From: Bradyrhizobium semiaridum
GTDB taxonomy: Bacteria; Pseudomonadota; Alphaproteobacteria; Rhizobiales; Xanthobacteraceae
Direction: 5' to 3'
DNA: 64,000 nucleotides
Assembly (NCBI RefSeq): GCF_020329505.1
Contig: NZ_JAGKJJ010000016.1
Span: 40,084 to 104,083, forward strand
The position numbers and the translations under genes are program-made. Below, piece by piece: positions 33,889 through 42,573 of the stretch (position 1 is its first letter; every line of letters begins with the position of its first letter). The notes under the pieces are model-generated. The model made no database searches. It was not told the origin of the DNA and saw only the letters and a program-made list of their open reading frames with translations.

Positions 33889-33924
33889 GTCATTGCGAGG
33901 AGCGAGGCGACGAAGCAATCCATC
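33889..33924. repeat. GTCAT-superfamily palindrome
   Basis: The 36-nt palindrome GTCATTGC...GCAATCCATC lies between the convergent ligase and P450 genes. Its ends match those of the 48661-48691 repeat, while the centre differs. Confidence 0.6.
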
Positions 33925-33946
33925 GCTCCACAGACGCGGCCCGACG

Positions 33947-35236
33947 CTAATTCAGCTCGAACCGGATCGGCAGCTTCTTCGGGCCATTGACGAAATACGC
34001 CTGCGTCATCTTCACCTCGCCGTCGAGCGACAGCGATTTCAGCCGCGGCAGCAGCTCCTCGAACAGGATGCGCATCTCGAGTTTTGCCAGATACTGGCCG
34101 AGGCAGAGATGCGCGCCGTAGCCGAACGCGACATGGCGATTCGGCTTGCGGTCGCTGCGGAAGCGGTAGGGGTCCTCGAACACCTCCTCGTCGCGGTTGC
34201 CGGAGGCGTAGCACAGCATCAGCCAGTCGCCCTTGGCGATCTTGCGGCCGCCGAGCTCGGTATCGGCGGTGGCCGAGCGCATGAAATGCTTGACCGGCGT
34301 CATCCAGCGGATCGCCTCGTCGACCAAGCCGGGGATCAGCTCCGGATTGGCCTTCACCTTGGCGAACTCGGCGGGGTCCTCGGCCAGCGCCCAGATCGCG
34401 CCTGCGGTCGAGGATGAGGTGGTGTCATGGCCGGCGGTCGCGACGATCATGTAGTAGCTGGTCTGATCGTGCTCGGGCATGTCGTCGCCGCCGATCTTGG
34501 CGTTGGCGATGACGGTGGCGAGGTCCTCGCGCGGATTGCGGCGGCGGTCCTCGGTGATGCCACGGAAATAGGCCGAGAAATCTGCCACCACGGACTGCAT
34601 CATCGTCGAGAACGCCTCCGCGCTCAGCGCCTCGCGGCTGCGCGCGGTGTCGGGATCCTGCGGGCCGAACAGCTCCTGCGTCAGCTTGAGCATGCGCGGC
34701 TCGTCCTGCTCGGGCACGCCGAGGATCTCCATGATGACGTGCAGCGGATAGCCGAGCGCGACGTCCTCGACGAAATCGCAGGCGCCGCCCCGCTCCAGCA
34801 TGCGCGCCACGGTGGCGCGCGCGATCTCGCGGATACGCGCTTCGAACTTGCCGAGATTGGCCGGCATGAACCAGCCCTGGGTCAACGCGCGGTACTTCGG
34901 ATGATCCGGCGCGTCCATCTGCACCAGCGAGCGCACCAGATTGGGACCGCCGGTGATCTTGCGGACGCGCGCCTCGACCGCCTGGTTGGTCAACGTCGTC
35001 GGGCGGTCGGCATTGTGGAACAGCTCGTTCTGCCGGCTGACCGCCTGGATGTGGGCGTGCCTGGTCACCACCCAGAACGGATCGAACCGTTCCGGACGCG
35101 CGATGCCGAGCGGATTGTTGCCGCGCAGCCAGCGATAGACGTCGTGAATGCGATCGTCGGCATAAGCGGCGGGATCGACCAGCGTCGCCGCGATATCGGC
35201 CGGAATGTCGAGATGCGCGGTTGCTGCCGTGTCCAT
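33947..35236 (-). CDS. Cytochrome P450 (second)
   Basis: This is a 429-residue soluble P450. The heme loop is FGYGAHLCLG with Cys378, the ExxR helix is DEAIRW, and the I-helix is TAGHDTTSSS with the acid-alcohol pair. The FHNADRPTTL and MDAPDHPKYRALTQGWF segments and EEAIRWMTPVKHFMRSAT-like layout resemble the actinobacterial and proteobacterial CYP families acting on steroid or terpenoid side chains. This is an inference from pattern only. It is unrelated to the P450 at 998. ATG 35236 is preferred (GAGG 6 nt upstream); ATG 35254 is in frame. Confidence 0.94.
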   Translation of the reverse strand: MDTAATAHLDIPADIAATLVDPAAYADDRIHDVYRWLRGNNPLGIARPERFDPFWVVTRHAHIQAVSRQNELFHNADRPTTLTNQAVEARVRKITGGPNLVRSLVQMDAPDHPKYRALTQGWFMPANLGKFEARIREIARATVARMLERGGACDFVEDVALGYPLHVIMEILGVPEQDEPRMLKLTQELFGPQDPDTARSREALSAEAFSTMMQSVVADFSAYFRGITEDRRRNPREDLATVIANAKIGGDDMPEHDQTSYYMIVATAGHDTTSSSTAGAIWALAEDPAEFAKVKANPELIPGLVDEAIRWMTPVKHFMRSATADTELGGRKIAKGDWLMLCYASGNRDEEVFEDPYRFRSDRKPNRHVAFGYGAHLCLGQYLAKLEMRILFEELLPRLKSLSLDGEVKMTQAYFVNGPKKLPIRFELN

Positions 35237-35376
35237 GGTCGTCCTCGCCGTCATCGATCAACCCATGATCATCGGGATCTAGGCGCAGGCGAGGCCGAGG
35301 ACTTGCGTCAGATGGCTAGGCTCGGGCGCGCATTCGCGCGACCCGTTGGCACGCCATGACGCGGAGGGAGAAGGGC

Positions 35377-36471
35377 TCAATAATGCCCGAACGCCACCGG
35401 GCGGAACGCCTGCAGCAATTGCTGGTCGAGCTTGCCGCCCATCTCCTCCATCATGGAGAACGCCTTGGCGTGGGTGAATTGCAGCCGGTAGGCACGCTTC
35501 TCGACAAGCGCGGCGTAGACGTCCACGATGGTGGTGACGCGGACGATGTCGCTGATCTGATTGCCGCTGAGGCCGTTGGGATAGCCGGTGCCGTCGAGAA
35601 ACTCATGGTGATGCAGGATCACGTCGAGCATTTCCGGCGGGAAGCCGCCCTGCGCCGACAGCGCCTCGTAGCCGCGCCGCGGATGCTCGCGCATCTCGGC
35701 CATCTCCTCGACCGTCAGCGCGCCCGGCTTGTCGAGCAGCGCCACCGGAACGAACGCCTTGCCGACATCGTGCAGCAGCGCGGCGCGGGCGAGCCGGCGC
35801 TGGTCGTCGTCGCGCATGCCGAGATGCTGCGCAAACGCCACCGCAAAGCCGGTCACGAACAGGCAGTGGCGATAGGTTTCCTGGTGATGGCAGCCGACCG
35901 TGGTCAGCCACTCGCGCAGCGAATTGTGCTTGATCGCCTTCAGGATCTTGTTCTCGGCCGCGACGATGTCGTCGTATTTCAGCGGCTCGCCGGCGCGCAT
36001 CCGCTCGAAGATCTTGACCATCACGCCGTGGGCCGCCTCGACGCCGCGGTTGAGCGCCTTGCCGCGATCGGTCTCGTCATAGCCGCTGTCGTCGGGGAAC
36101 GCGGCACGGATGCGCTGCAGGATGCCGCGCGCGTCAAACGGCCGCGAGATGGTGTCGGTGGCGCCGAGCGCCCAGGCCTGCATCGAAGCGTGATGCAACG
36201 CGTCGGCAAGCACGAACAGCCGCGGCATCTCGCGATAGGCATCGGCCTGCAGCTTGGCGCGGACCAGCTGCACGCTTTCGGGCGAACGCAGATTGATGTC
36301 GACCACGATGCCGGAGAGGTCGCGGGCCGGCTCTTCGGGAATTTCCGACGTCGGGACGGTGTCGACATCACCGACGGACCGCAGGATGCTCGCGAGTTCG
36401 TTGCTCTGATCGTTGCGGTCCGACGCCAGCAGCAGGCGGCGCTTCGAAGTCTTGTTGGCCAAGGCAGTCAT
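35377..36471 (-). CDS. HD-GYP phosphodiesterase with a degenerate receiver-like domain
   Basis: The protein has 364 residues. The N-terminal 125 residues have a CheY-like order: a SDRND acid region, VVDIN phosphoacceptor strand, VLADAL and ISRPFD. The invariant Lys of the last motif is Arg, so phosphorylation may be lost. The C-terminal HD-GYP domain has LLHDVGK with His234-Asp235, EHPRRGYE, VILHHHEFLDGTGYP (DGTGYP 293-298) and VVDVYAAL. HD-GYP enzymes hydrolyse cyclic-di-GMP fully to GMP, and the key metal ligands are present. It may act with the GGDEF-EAL protein of this window only in the sense of a shared second messenger. Confidence 0.9.
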   Translation of the reverse strand: MTALANKTSKRRLLLASDRNDQSNELASILRSVGDVDTVPTSEIPEEPARDLSGIVVDINLRSPESVQLVRAKLQADAYREMPRLFVLADALHHASMQAWALGATDTISRPFDARGILQRIRAAFPDDSGYDETDRGKALNRGVEAAHGVMVKIFERMRAGEPLKYDDIVAAENKILKAIKHNSLREWLTTVGCHHQETYRHCLFVTGFAVAFAQHLGMRDDDQRRLARAALLHDVGKAFVPVALLDKPGALTVEEMAEMREHPRRGYEALSAQGGFPPEMLDVILHHHEFLDGTGYPNGLSGNQISDIVRVTTIVDVYAALVEKRAYRLQFTHAKAFSMMEEMGGKLDQQLLQAFRPVAFGHY

Positions 36472-36620
36472 GAATTCCCCGTCGCGGTAACCGACCGACG
36501 AGGCGACGCTACCTGACGATGCGTTCCCTCCGCCTTAATGGGGATGCTGAACGGCGGTTGAGCGCAATGGATACAATTTGAGCGACCGCCGAATCCGACA
36601 GCGGAATCAAGCCGACCAGA

Positions 36621-36653
36621 AACAAAAATCCGCCGGGGCACTCCCCGGCGGAT
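36621..36653 (-). terminator. Intrinsic terminator of the molybdenum hydroxylase pair
   Basis: On the minus strand ATCCGCCGGGG, loop AGTG and CCCCGGCGGAT are followed by TTTTTGTT. The stem is a perfect 11 bp. It lies 27 nt past the end of the large subunit gene. Confidence 0.85.
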
Positions 36654-36679
36654 CAGGTTTTTTGGATAGTTGAAGGCGG

Positions 36680-38962
36680 TTATGCCTTCATCGCCGCCTT
36701 CACTGCTTCAGCCGTGATGGGCAGCGCGCGGACGCGGGCGCCGACCGCGTTGAATATGGCGTTGCCAATCGCCGGCGCCACCACCGTCACCGCGGGCTCG
36801 CCGACGCCGGTCGCCTTCTCGCCATTGGCGATGACGTTGACCGCGACCTCCGGCATCTGGCTCATCCGCAGCGGCGTATAGCTGTCGAAGTTGGTCTGCT
36901 CGATGCCGCCGTCCTTCAACGTCGCCTTCTCGAACATCGCCAGCGACATGCCCCACAGCGCCGCGCCCTCGACCTGGGCCCGGATGCCGTCGGGGTTGAC
37001 CTGGGTGCCGACATCGGTCGCCACCGTCAGCTTCTTCACCGTCACCTCGCCCGATGGCGCGACCGCGACATGGGCGACGCAGGCGGTCCAGCTCGCCGTG
37101 GCGCGCTCCTGCGACGACACGCAGGCAACGCCCATGCCTTCGCCCTTCGGCAGCTGCTTGGTGCCGTAGCCGGCAAGCCCCATCGCAGCGAGCAGAGTGT
37201 TGCGGAGACGCTGCGCGCCGCCGTCATTCTTGCCCTTGCCGTCGAGCAGCGAGATGCGCAGTTGCGCCGGATCCTTGCCGGTGGCGTGCGCGATCTCGTC
37301 GATCATGCTTTCCACCGCCCAGAAGGTCCAGCCCGGGGCCACCGAACGAAGCTGGCCCGACGGGGTGGCGTTGTGCGCCATCTCGTTCTTGATCGCCCGC
37401 ACATAGTGGTTGGGCACGGTGTAGAAGAAGTCCGCGCCGTTCACCGTAAAGGAGTCGAGCGGGCCCTTCTTGTCGACCGACGGCGTCAGGAAATCTGGGA
37501 TTCCCCAACGCGCGGTCGGCCAGGCCGACACCACGTCGTGGCTGAGCGCGACGAGCTTGCCGTCGGCGTCGACGCCGGCCTTCACTTTTTGATAGGTGAG
37601 CGGACGCGAGAAATCCATCGTCATGTCGTTCTCGCGCGTATAGATCACCTTGACCGGCTTGCCGACAGCCTTGGCCGCCTGCACCGCGGGCACCATCATG
37701 TCGGCGTCGAGACGCCGGCCGAAGCCGCCGCCCAGCCACATCTGGTGCATCACGACATATTTCGGATCGATCCCGGCTGCCGCGGCCGCAATCGCGCCGG
37801 AGCGCGTCGCGAACTGGTTGCCGGAATGGATGTGCAGGATGTCGCCCTTGAACTCCGCGGTGGCGTTCATCGGCTCCATCGGCGCATGGATGTTGATGTT
37901 GGTGGTGTACTCCGCCTCCAACACCTTCGCCGCAGTGCCGAAGGCCGCGTTCGGATCGCCGTCCTTGACGAAGAACTCGCCGGAGTCGCTGAGGCCCTGC
38001 AGCCGCTTGGCCTCGGCGAACAGCGATTCGCTCGACAGTTTTGCGTTCGGACCGCCGTCATAGGTGATCTTGAGCGCAGCCGCCGCCTTCTTGGCGTTGG
38101 CATAGGTGTTGGCGACCGCAACCACCCAACCGGTCGTGGTTCCGGTCTTGTCGTCGAGCGTCACCGCCTTGATGTAGCCCGGCACTTTCTTCGCCGCGGT
38201 TTCGTCGACCGACTTCACGGTCGCGCCGTAGCGCACCGGCGGGGTCACGATCGCGCCGTGGACCATGCCCGGCAGCATCACGTCGATGCCGTATTTCGCC
38301 GTGCCGTTGGTCTTCGACGGAATGTCGAGCTGCGGCACCGAAACGCCGATCATGGTATACTGATCGGGCGATTTCAGCTTGATCGCTTTGAGCTCGTCTG
38401 CGGTGAAGGTCTTGGTCGCCTTGCCGCTCTTGACCACGTCGGCGAACGACATCGACTTCTTCGACTTCGGATGGCTGATCGTGGACGAGCGCACCACGCA
38501 CTCGCTCGCCGGCACGCCCATTGAGGCCGCCGCCGCCTCGGTCAACGCCATGCGGCCGGCAGCGCCGGCGCGGCTCATCGCGTCGAAGTTCATCATCGTC
38601 GACCAGCTGCCGCCGGTGATCTGCGCCCCGAGCACGGGGTCGTTGAACTTCGGATCGTTGGAGGCGAGCTGGACCCGCATGTCCTTCCAGTTCGCGCCGA
38701 GTTCTTCGGCCACGATCTGTGCCATGGTCGAGGCGACGTGCTGGCCCATGTCGGCCTTGCCGCAGGTCACGGTGACGAGACCGTCGGGGGCGATCGAGTA
38801 CCAGACGCTCGGCTCGAAATTCGAAGGCGCCGCGAGCGCCTTGTCGATGCCGGGAACGGCGGCGTAGCCGAGCACGAGGCCGGTCGCAGCGGTGCCGACC
38901 AGGAAGGAACGGCGGCTGAGATCGGTCGTCTCGGGGGTGAGGTTCTTGACGTGCTCGTTCAT
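36680..38962 (-). CDS. Molybdopterin-binding large subunit, xanthine-oxidase family (IorB-like)
   Basis: The 760-residue protein has a twin-arginine signal (DLSRRSFLVG at 14-23), then two halves of the xanthine dehydrogenase large-subunit type. Visible parts are GLVTVTCGKADMGQHVAS, AQITGGSWSTMMNF, MVHGAIVTPPVRYG, MWLGGGFGRRLDADM (cofactor loop) and the end GVGEPAVTVVAPAIGNAIF, which carries the catalytic Glu. The layout matches isoquinoline 1-oxidoreductase/aldehyde dehydrogenase heterodimers, exported folded through Tat and passing electrons to cytochrome c. ATG 38962 is chosen although the frame is open further upstream, because it overlaps the small-subunit stop (ATGA). Confidence 0.93.
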   Translation of the reverse strand: MNEHVKNLTPETTDLSRRSFLVGTAATGLVLGYAAVPGIDKALAAPSNFEPSVWYSIAPDGLVTVTCGKADMGQHVASTMAQIVAEELGANWKDMRVQLASNDPKFNDPVLGAQITGGSWSTMMNFDAMSRAGAAGRMALTEAAAASMGVPASECVVRSSTISHPKSKKSMSFADVVKSGKATKTFTADELKAIKLKSPDQYTMIGVSVPQLDIPSKTNGTAKYGIDVMLPGMVHGAIVTPPVRYGATVKSVDETAAKKVPGYIKAVTLDDKTGTTTGWVVAVANTYANAKKAAAALKITYDGGPNAKLSSESLFAEAKRLQGLSDSGEFFVKDGDPNAAFGTAAKVLEAEYTTNINIHAPMEPMNATAEFKGDILHIHSGNQFATRSGAIAAAAAGIDPKYVVMHQMWLGGGFGRRLDADMMVPAVQAAKAVGKPVKVIYTRENDMTMDFSRPLTYQKVKAGVDADGKLVALSHDVVSAWPTARWGIPDFLTPSVDKKGPLDSFTVNGADFFYTVPNHYVRAIKNEMAHNATPSGQLRSVAPGWTFWAVESMIDEIAHATGKDPAQLRISLLDGKGKNDGGAQRLRNTLLAAMGLAGYGTKQLPKGEGMGVACVSSQERATASWTACVAHVAVAPSGEVTVKKLTVATDVGTQVNPDGIRAQVEGAALWGMSLAMFEKATLKDGGIEQTNFDSYTPLRMSQMPEVAVNVIANGEKATGVGEPAVTVVAPAIGNAIFNAVGARVRALPITAEAVKAAMKA

Positions 38963-39450
38963 GTGGCCCTCCGCTCGGTTCCGGTGGCCGACGCGGTGCG
39001 CATCTCGGACGCCGCGCGCATGATCGCCTTCTGGATCCGCGAATAGGTCATGCAGCGGCACAGATTGCCGTCCATGTGCGCGACCACTTCTTCCTTCGTC
39101 GGATTGGAATTCTTCGACAACAGGGCTGCTGCCTGCATGATCTGGCCCGACTGGCAGTAGCCGCATTGCGGCACCTGCTCGGCGATCCAGGCCTTCTGCA
39201 AGGGATGCTCGCCCTTGGCGGAGAGGCCTTCGATGGTGGTGATCTTCTTGCCGGCCGCGTCCGAGACCGAGGTCTGGCAGGAACGCACCGCTTCGCCGTT
39301 GAGATGGACCGTGCAGGCGCCGCACAGACCCGCACCGCAACCGAACTTGGTGCCGGTCATCTGCAATTGCTCGCGGATGACCCAGAGCAGCGGTGTGTCG
39401 CCCGCCGCTTCGACGGACATATTCCGCCCGTTGATATTGAGATTAGGCAT
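38959..39450 (-). CDS. [2Fe-2S] small subunit of the molybdenum hydroxylase (IorA-like)
   Basis: The protein has 163 residues. A plant-type ferredoxin domain has Cys38, Cys43, Cys46 and Cys58, followed by the all-helical second cluster domain with CGYC at 96-99 and LCRC (Cys131, Cys133). It transfers electrons from the Mo centre of its partner. It carries no signal and is presumably co-exported with the Tat-tagged large subunit. It is first in the operon, and its stop overlaps the partner ATG. No cytochrome subunit gene follows. Confidence 0.95.
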   Translation of the reverse strand: MPNLNINGRNMSVEAAGDTPLLWVIREQLQMTGTKFGCGAGLCGACTVHLNGEAVRSCQTSVSDAAGKKITTIEGLSAKGEHPLQKAWIAEQVPQCGYCQSGQIMQAAALLSKNSNPTKEEVVAHMDGNLCRCMTYSRIQKAIMRAASEMRTASATGTERRAT

Positions 39451-39737
39451 CTCTCTCCCCTTCCGGTGTCGGAAGCCGCTTACGGCGGCAACTCACTTTG
39501 GGTCACGCCTGGCGCCCACCGGGTCAGCGACAGTTGCTGTGACAATGATCCGGTTACCGGCTGGAGGCAATCCAATTTGGAATTGCTCGAAGCCAATAAA
39601 TTTCGGAAGATGCCGGTTGTGCGTTGCGGCAAACGCAGAAGCTTTTGAAACGCAGGTGCCGATGCCTTATCGAGAGGCAGCACGCCGGCCGCGCCGCCTG
39701 AGAAGGACATCGAAAAACAAAAAGCAGGAGCCCGCGA

Positions 39738-40523
39738 ATGGCCAAGCTTAACCGCAATGGCGTCGAAATCTATTACGAGGTGCACGGCAACGGCCCGCCG
39801 CTGATCCTCACCCACGGCTATTCGTCGACCTCGGCCATGTGGCACGGTCAGATCGACGCGCTGTCGCGACGTCACAAGCTCGTGCTGTGGGACATGCGCG
39901 GCCACGGCCAGTCGGACTATCCCGACGATCCCACGGCCTATAGCGAGGCCATGACGGTCGGCGACATCGCCGCGCTGCTCGACGCTGTCGGCGCCGACAA
40001 GGCGATCGTCGGCGGCCTGTCGCTCGGCGGATACATGTCGCTCGCCTTCCATCGCGCGCATCCGGAGCGGGTGCGGGCGCTGCTGATCATCGACACCGGC
40101 CCCGGGTTCAAGAAGGACGAGGCCCGCGAGGTCTGGAACAAGCGCGCCCGCGACACCGGCGACCGCTTCGACCGCGAAGGGCTCGACGTGCTGAAATCGC
40201 TGAGCGCCGAGCGCGCCTCGGTCACGCATCGCAACGCCAGGGGCCTTGCGCTCGCCGCCCGCGGCATGCTGGCGCAGCGCGACGCGAGGGTGATCGAATC
40301 GCTGCCCACGATCAAGGTGCCGTCGCTGGTCGTGGTCGGCGCCGACGACACCCCGTTCCTCGCCGCTTCCGACTACATGGCCGCGAAGATTCCGGGCGCG
40401 CAGAAGGTGGTGGTCCCGAACGCCGGCCATGCCGTCAACATCGACCAGCCGCAGGCTTTCATCGACGCCGTGCTGCCGTTCCTCGATCGCCTCGACGCCG
40501 GCGCGCCGGGAAAAGCCGGATGA
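39738..40523 (+). CDS. Alpha/beta hydrolase
   Basis: This is a 261-residue alpha/beta hydrolase. It has the LTHGYSS oxyanion strand, DMRGHGQSD, the nucleophile GLSLGG with Ser95, a candidate acid in VVGADDTPF and the His in NAGHAVNID. Size and motifs resemble 3-oxoadipate enol-lactonases and related esterases, but lid residues do not settle the substrate. ATG 39738 has AGGAG at 8 nt. The stop overlaps the next gene by ATGA. Confidence 0.9.
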   Translation: MAKLNRNGVEIYYEVHGNGPPLILTHGYSSTSAMWHGQIDALSRRHKLVLWDMRGHGQSDYPDDPTAYSEAMTVGDIAALLDAVGADKAIVGGLSLGGYMSLAFHRAHPERVRALLIIDTGPGFKKDEAREVWNKRARDTGDRFDREGLDVLKSLSAERASVTHRNARGLALAARGMLAQRDARVIESLPTIKVPSLVVVGADDTPFLAASDYMAAKIPGAQKVVVPNAGHAVNIDQPQAFIDAVLPFLDRLDAGAPGKAG

Positions 40524-40864
40524 TGAAAACGATCGCCATCGCGCTGCTGCTGGTCGCTGCCGCCACTGGCACCGCCACTGCCGGCAAGCTGCCGCCGTTC
40601 GTCACCAGGCCAGATACGTTCACCGCGACGCTGTCGAACACCACGCCGCTGGCGTTCGGCATGGGCGTCGATGAAGCCCGGCGCGCGCTCGGCACGTCCT
40701 TGATTTATGTCCGCGGGCGGCCCGGCAACGAGATATTCCTGACCTTCCGCGACATCGGCGGCAGCGGACTGACGCTGCACCGCGACCGTCTCTATCTGCA
40801 ATTCCGCAAGGGCCGGCTCACCGGCTGGAAAGCCGATTGGGGCGAGAACTGGATGTGGCGCTAG
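40520..40864 (+). CDS. Hypothetical exported protein
   Basis: The protein has 114 residues with a signal peptide (MMKTIAIALLLVAAATGTATAG). The mature part of about 92 residues contains GMGVDEARRALGTSLIYVRGRPGNEIFL and YLQFRKGRLTGWKADW. This recalls BamE/SmpA-like or beta-sandwich small periplasmic folds in which GMxxxEVxxxLG begins a helix, though no lipobox is present. It overlaps the hydrolase gene by 4 nt and so is translationally coupled. The role is unknown. Confidence 0.78.
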   Translation: MMKTIAIALLLVAAATGTATAGKLPPFVTRPDTFTATLSNTTPLAFGMGVDEARRALGTSLIYVRGRPGNEIFLTFRDIGGSGLTLHRDRLYLQFRKGRLTGWKADWGENWMWR

Positions 40865-40912
40865 CGTGCTCTCCACCCCTTCATGCAACCCCCAAACTGA
40901 CGAGGATGGACC

Positions 40913-41587
40913 ATGGGACAGGATATCAGACTGAAGGCTTCCGACGGTTTTGAACTCGGCGGCTATCGCGCCGATCCGGCCGGCGCGCCCAAGGGCGCGA
41001 TCGTCGTGATCCAGGAGATATTCGGCGTCAATCACCACATCCGCTCGGTCTGCGACCGGCTGGCGAAGGAAGGCTATGTCGCCGTCGCGCCGTCGATCTT
41101 CGACCGCATCACGCCGAACTTCCAGAGCGGCTACTCGGCGGAGGAAGTCGCCGAGGCGCGAAAATTCGTCGCCAATCCGGATTGGGCCGCGATGCTGCGC
41201 GACACCCAGGCCGCGATCGATGCGGTGAAGCCGGTCGGCCCAGTCGGCATCGTCGGCTTCTGCCTCGGCGGCAGCATCGCCTATGCCGCCGCGACCAAGC
41301 TCACCGGCCTCTCGGCCGCGATCGGCTATTACGGCGGCGCCGTCGTGCGCTTCGCCGACGACAAGCCACAGGTGCCGACGCAGCTGCATTTCGGCGAGAA
41401 GGACGCCGGCATTCCCCTCACCGACGTCGAGACCATCAAGTCGAAGCGGCCCGAGGTCGAGGTCTTCATCTATCCTGGCGCCCAGCACGGCTTCCATTGC
41501 GACGAGCGCGCCAGCTACGACAAGGCCAGCGCCGACATCGCTTGGCCACGCAGCATGGCGTTCTTTGGGACACATTTGAAGACGTAG
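40913..41587 (+). CDS. Dienelactone hydrolase family protein
   Basis: The protein has 224 residues. Catalytic residues of the DLH family are seen: Glu35 (VIQEIFGVN), nucleophile Cys117 in GFCLGG, Asp164 (FGEKDAGIP) and His192 (GAQHGF). DLH enzymes open 4-carboxymethylenebutenolides in chloroaromatic breakdown. Most bacterial paralogues, including single genes like this one, have other or unknown substrates. ATG 40913 has GAGGA upstream. It probably follows the preceding two genes in one transcript (gap 48 nt). Confidence 0.92.
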   Translation: MGQDIRLKASDGFELGGYRADPAGAPKGAIVVIQEIFGVNHHIRSVCDRLAKEGYVAVAPSIFDRITPNFQSGYSAEEVAEARKFVANPDWAAMLRDTQAAIDAVKPVGPVGIVGFCLGGSIAYAAATKLTGLSAAIGYYGGAVVRFADDKPQVPTQLHFGEKDAGIPLTDVETIKSKRPEVEVFIYPGAQHGFHCDERASYDKASADIAWPRSMAFFGTHLKT

Positions 41588-41610
41588 GGCGCGGCTCTCT
41601 CGCCACGCTC

Positions 41611-41648
41611 GTCATTCCGAGGCGCGCGAAGCGCGAGCCCGGAATGAC
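41611..41648. repeat. GTCATTCC palindrome
   Basis: The palindrome GTCATTCC...GGAATGAC has an inner GGCGCGC/GCGCGAGCC stem and lies between the convergent DLH and polysaccharide export genes. A near copy is at 58492-58530. It may serve as a bidirectional terminator. Confidence 0.65.
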
Positions 41649-41669
41649 AGGCGGAGAGAGTTCGCTAGT

Positions 41670-42443
41670 CTAGAACCACCGCTCGCTGACGAACACGGTG
41701 TCGCCCGGGCTCATCGGCGTGCCCAGCGGCACCTCGAAGCGGCCGGAGCCGGCTGCATCGGTGTGGGTCAGCGTCACGCTGTCGCGCCGGGCGCGCGGGC
41801 CGAAGCCGCCGGCGATCGCGATCGCGCTCTCGACGGTCATGTTCGGCACATAGGGATACTGGCCGGGGGCTGCGACCTCGCCGAGGATGAAGAACGGGCG
41901 ATAGGATTCGATCTCGACTGCGACCGACGGCTCGCGGATGAAGCCGTTGCGCAGCCGCGCCGTGATCTCGGCGGCGAGCCCGGCCGGCGTGCGGCCGCGC
42001 GCCGGCACCCCGCCGATCAACGGCATGGTGATCGAGCCCGCGGCATCGATCGCGTAGCTGTTGGTCAGACCTTCCTGGCCATAGACCACGACGCGCAGCT
42101 TGTCGCCGGGGCCGAGATGATAGGAGTTGTCGTAGCCGACCGGCGCAACCGGCGGCGCGCCGTAGACCACCGAGGGCCCGGCGGCGACCGGAACGGCAGG
42201 CGGTCCGACATAGCCGCGCGGCGCACTGGCGAACGCCGAGCGCAGCGCGCTGATCGCACCGCCGCCGCCGGAATCAACGACCGGGGCCGGCGCGTAAGTC
42301 TGGCCATAGGCGACCGCATCGACGCCGCCCTGCGGGACAACGGCGACTGGGCCGGTCGTGCTCATGCAGCCCGACAGCGCGAGCGCCGTGGCAACGGCAA
42401 TGATCGGCAATCGTAACGCGCGTGCAACCGGCACTTGGGGCAT
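41670..42443 (-). CDS. Polysaccharide-export lipoprotein (Wza/ExoF-like)
   Basis: The protein has 257 residues. The lipobox LSGC puts the lipidated Cys at 26. A Pro/Gly/Val-rich linker follows (to about 100), then the poly_export motif YHLGPGDKLRVVVYGQEGL, the SLBB-like repeat PFFILGEVAAPGQYPYVP and the end SPGDTVFVSERWF. Such proteins form or line the outer-membrane channel for exopolysaccharide. No chain-length determinant or glycosyltransferase adjoins, so it is an isolated copy. ATG 42443 is used. The complement of TTAACCAT (42482-42489) lies 39 bp upstream, a possible CtrA-type half site. Confidence 0.9.
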   Translation of the reverse strand: MPQVPVARALRLPIIAVATALALSGCMSTTGPVAVVPQGGVDAVAYGQTYAPAPVVDSGGGGAISALRSAFASAPRGYVGPPAVPVAAGPSVVYGAPPVAPVGYDNSYHLGPGDKLRVVVYGQEGLTNSYAIDAAGSITMPLIGGVPARGRTPAGLAAEITARLRNGFIREPSVAVEIESYRPFFILGEVAAPGQYPYVPNMTVESAIAIAGGFGPRARRDSVTLTHTDAAGSGRFEVPLGTPMSPGDTVFVSERWF

Positions 42444-42573
42444 TCCCTGACAGCGAGACAGCCCTAGTCTTGCACCGGTTATGGTTAATAAAAGGTTTGC
42501 GAGCCGGCAGGTCGCGGGGAAGCCGGCGCGCCGGCTTCCCGTTGATGTCAGGGGTGCGGATTTCCGCGTGCAA

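Noticed and set aside
34427..35359. 310-codon plus-strand frame opposite the second P450
   Set aside because: Shadow of the P450, whose heme, I-helix and ExxR motifs are unambiguous.
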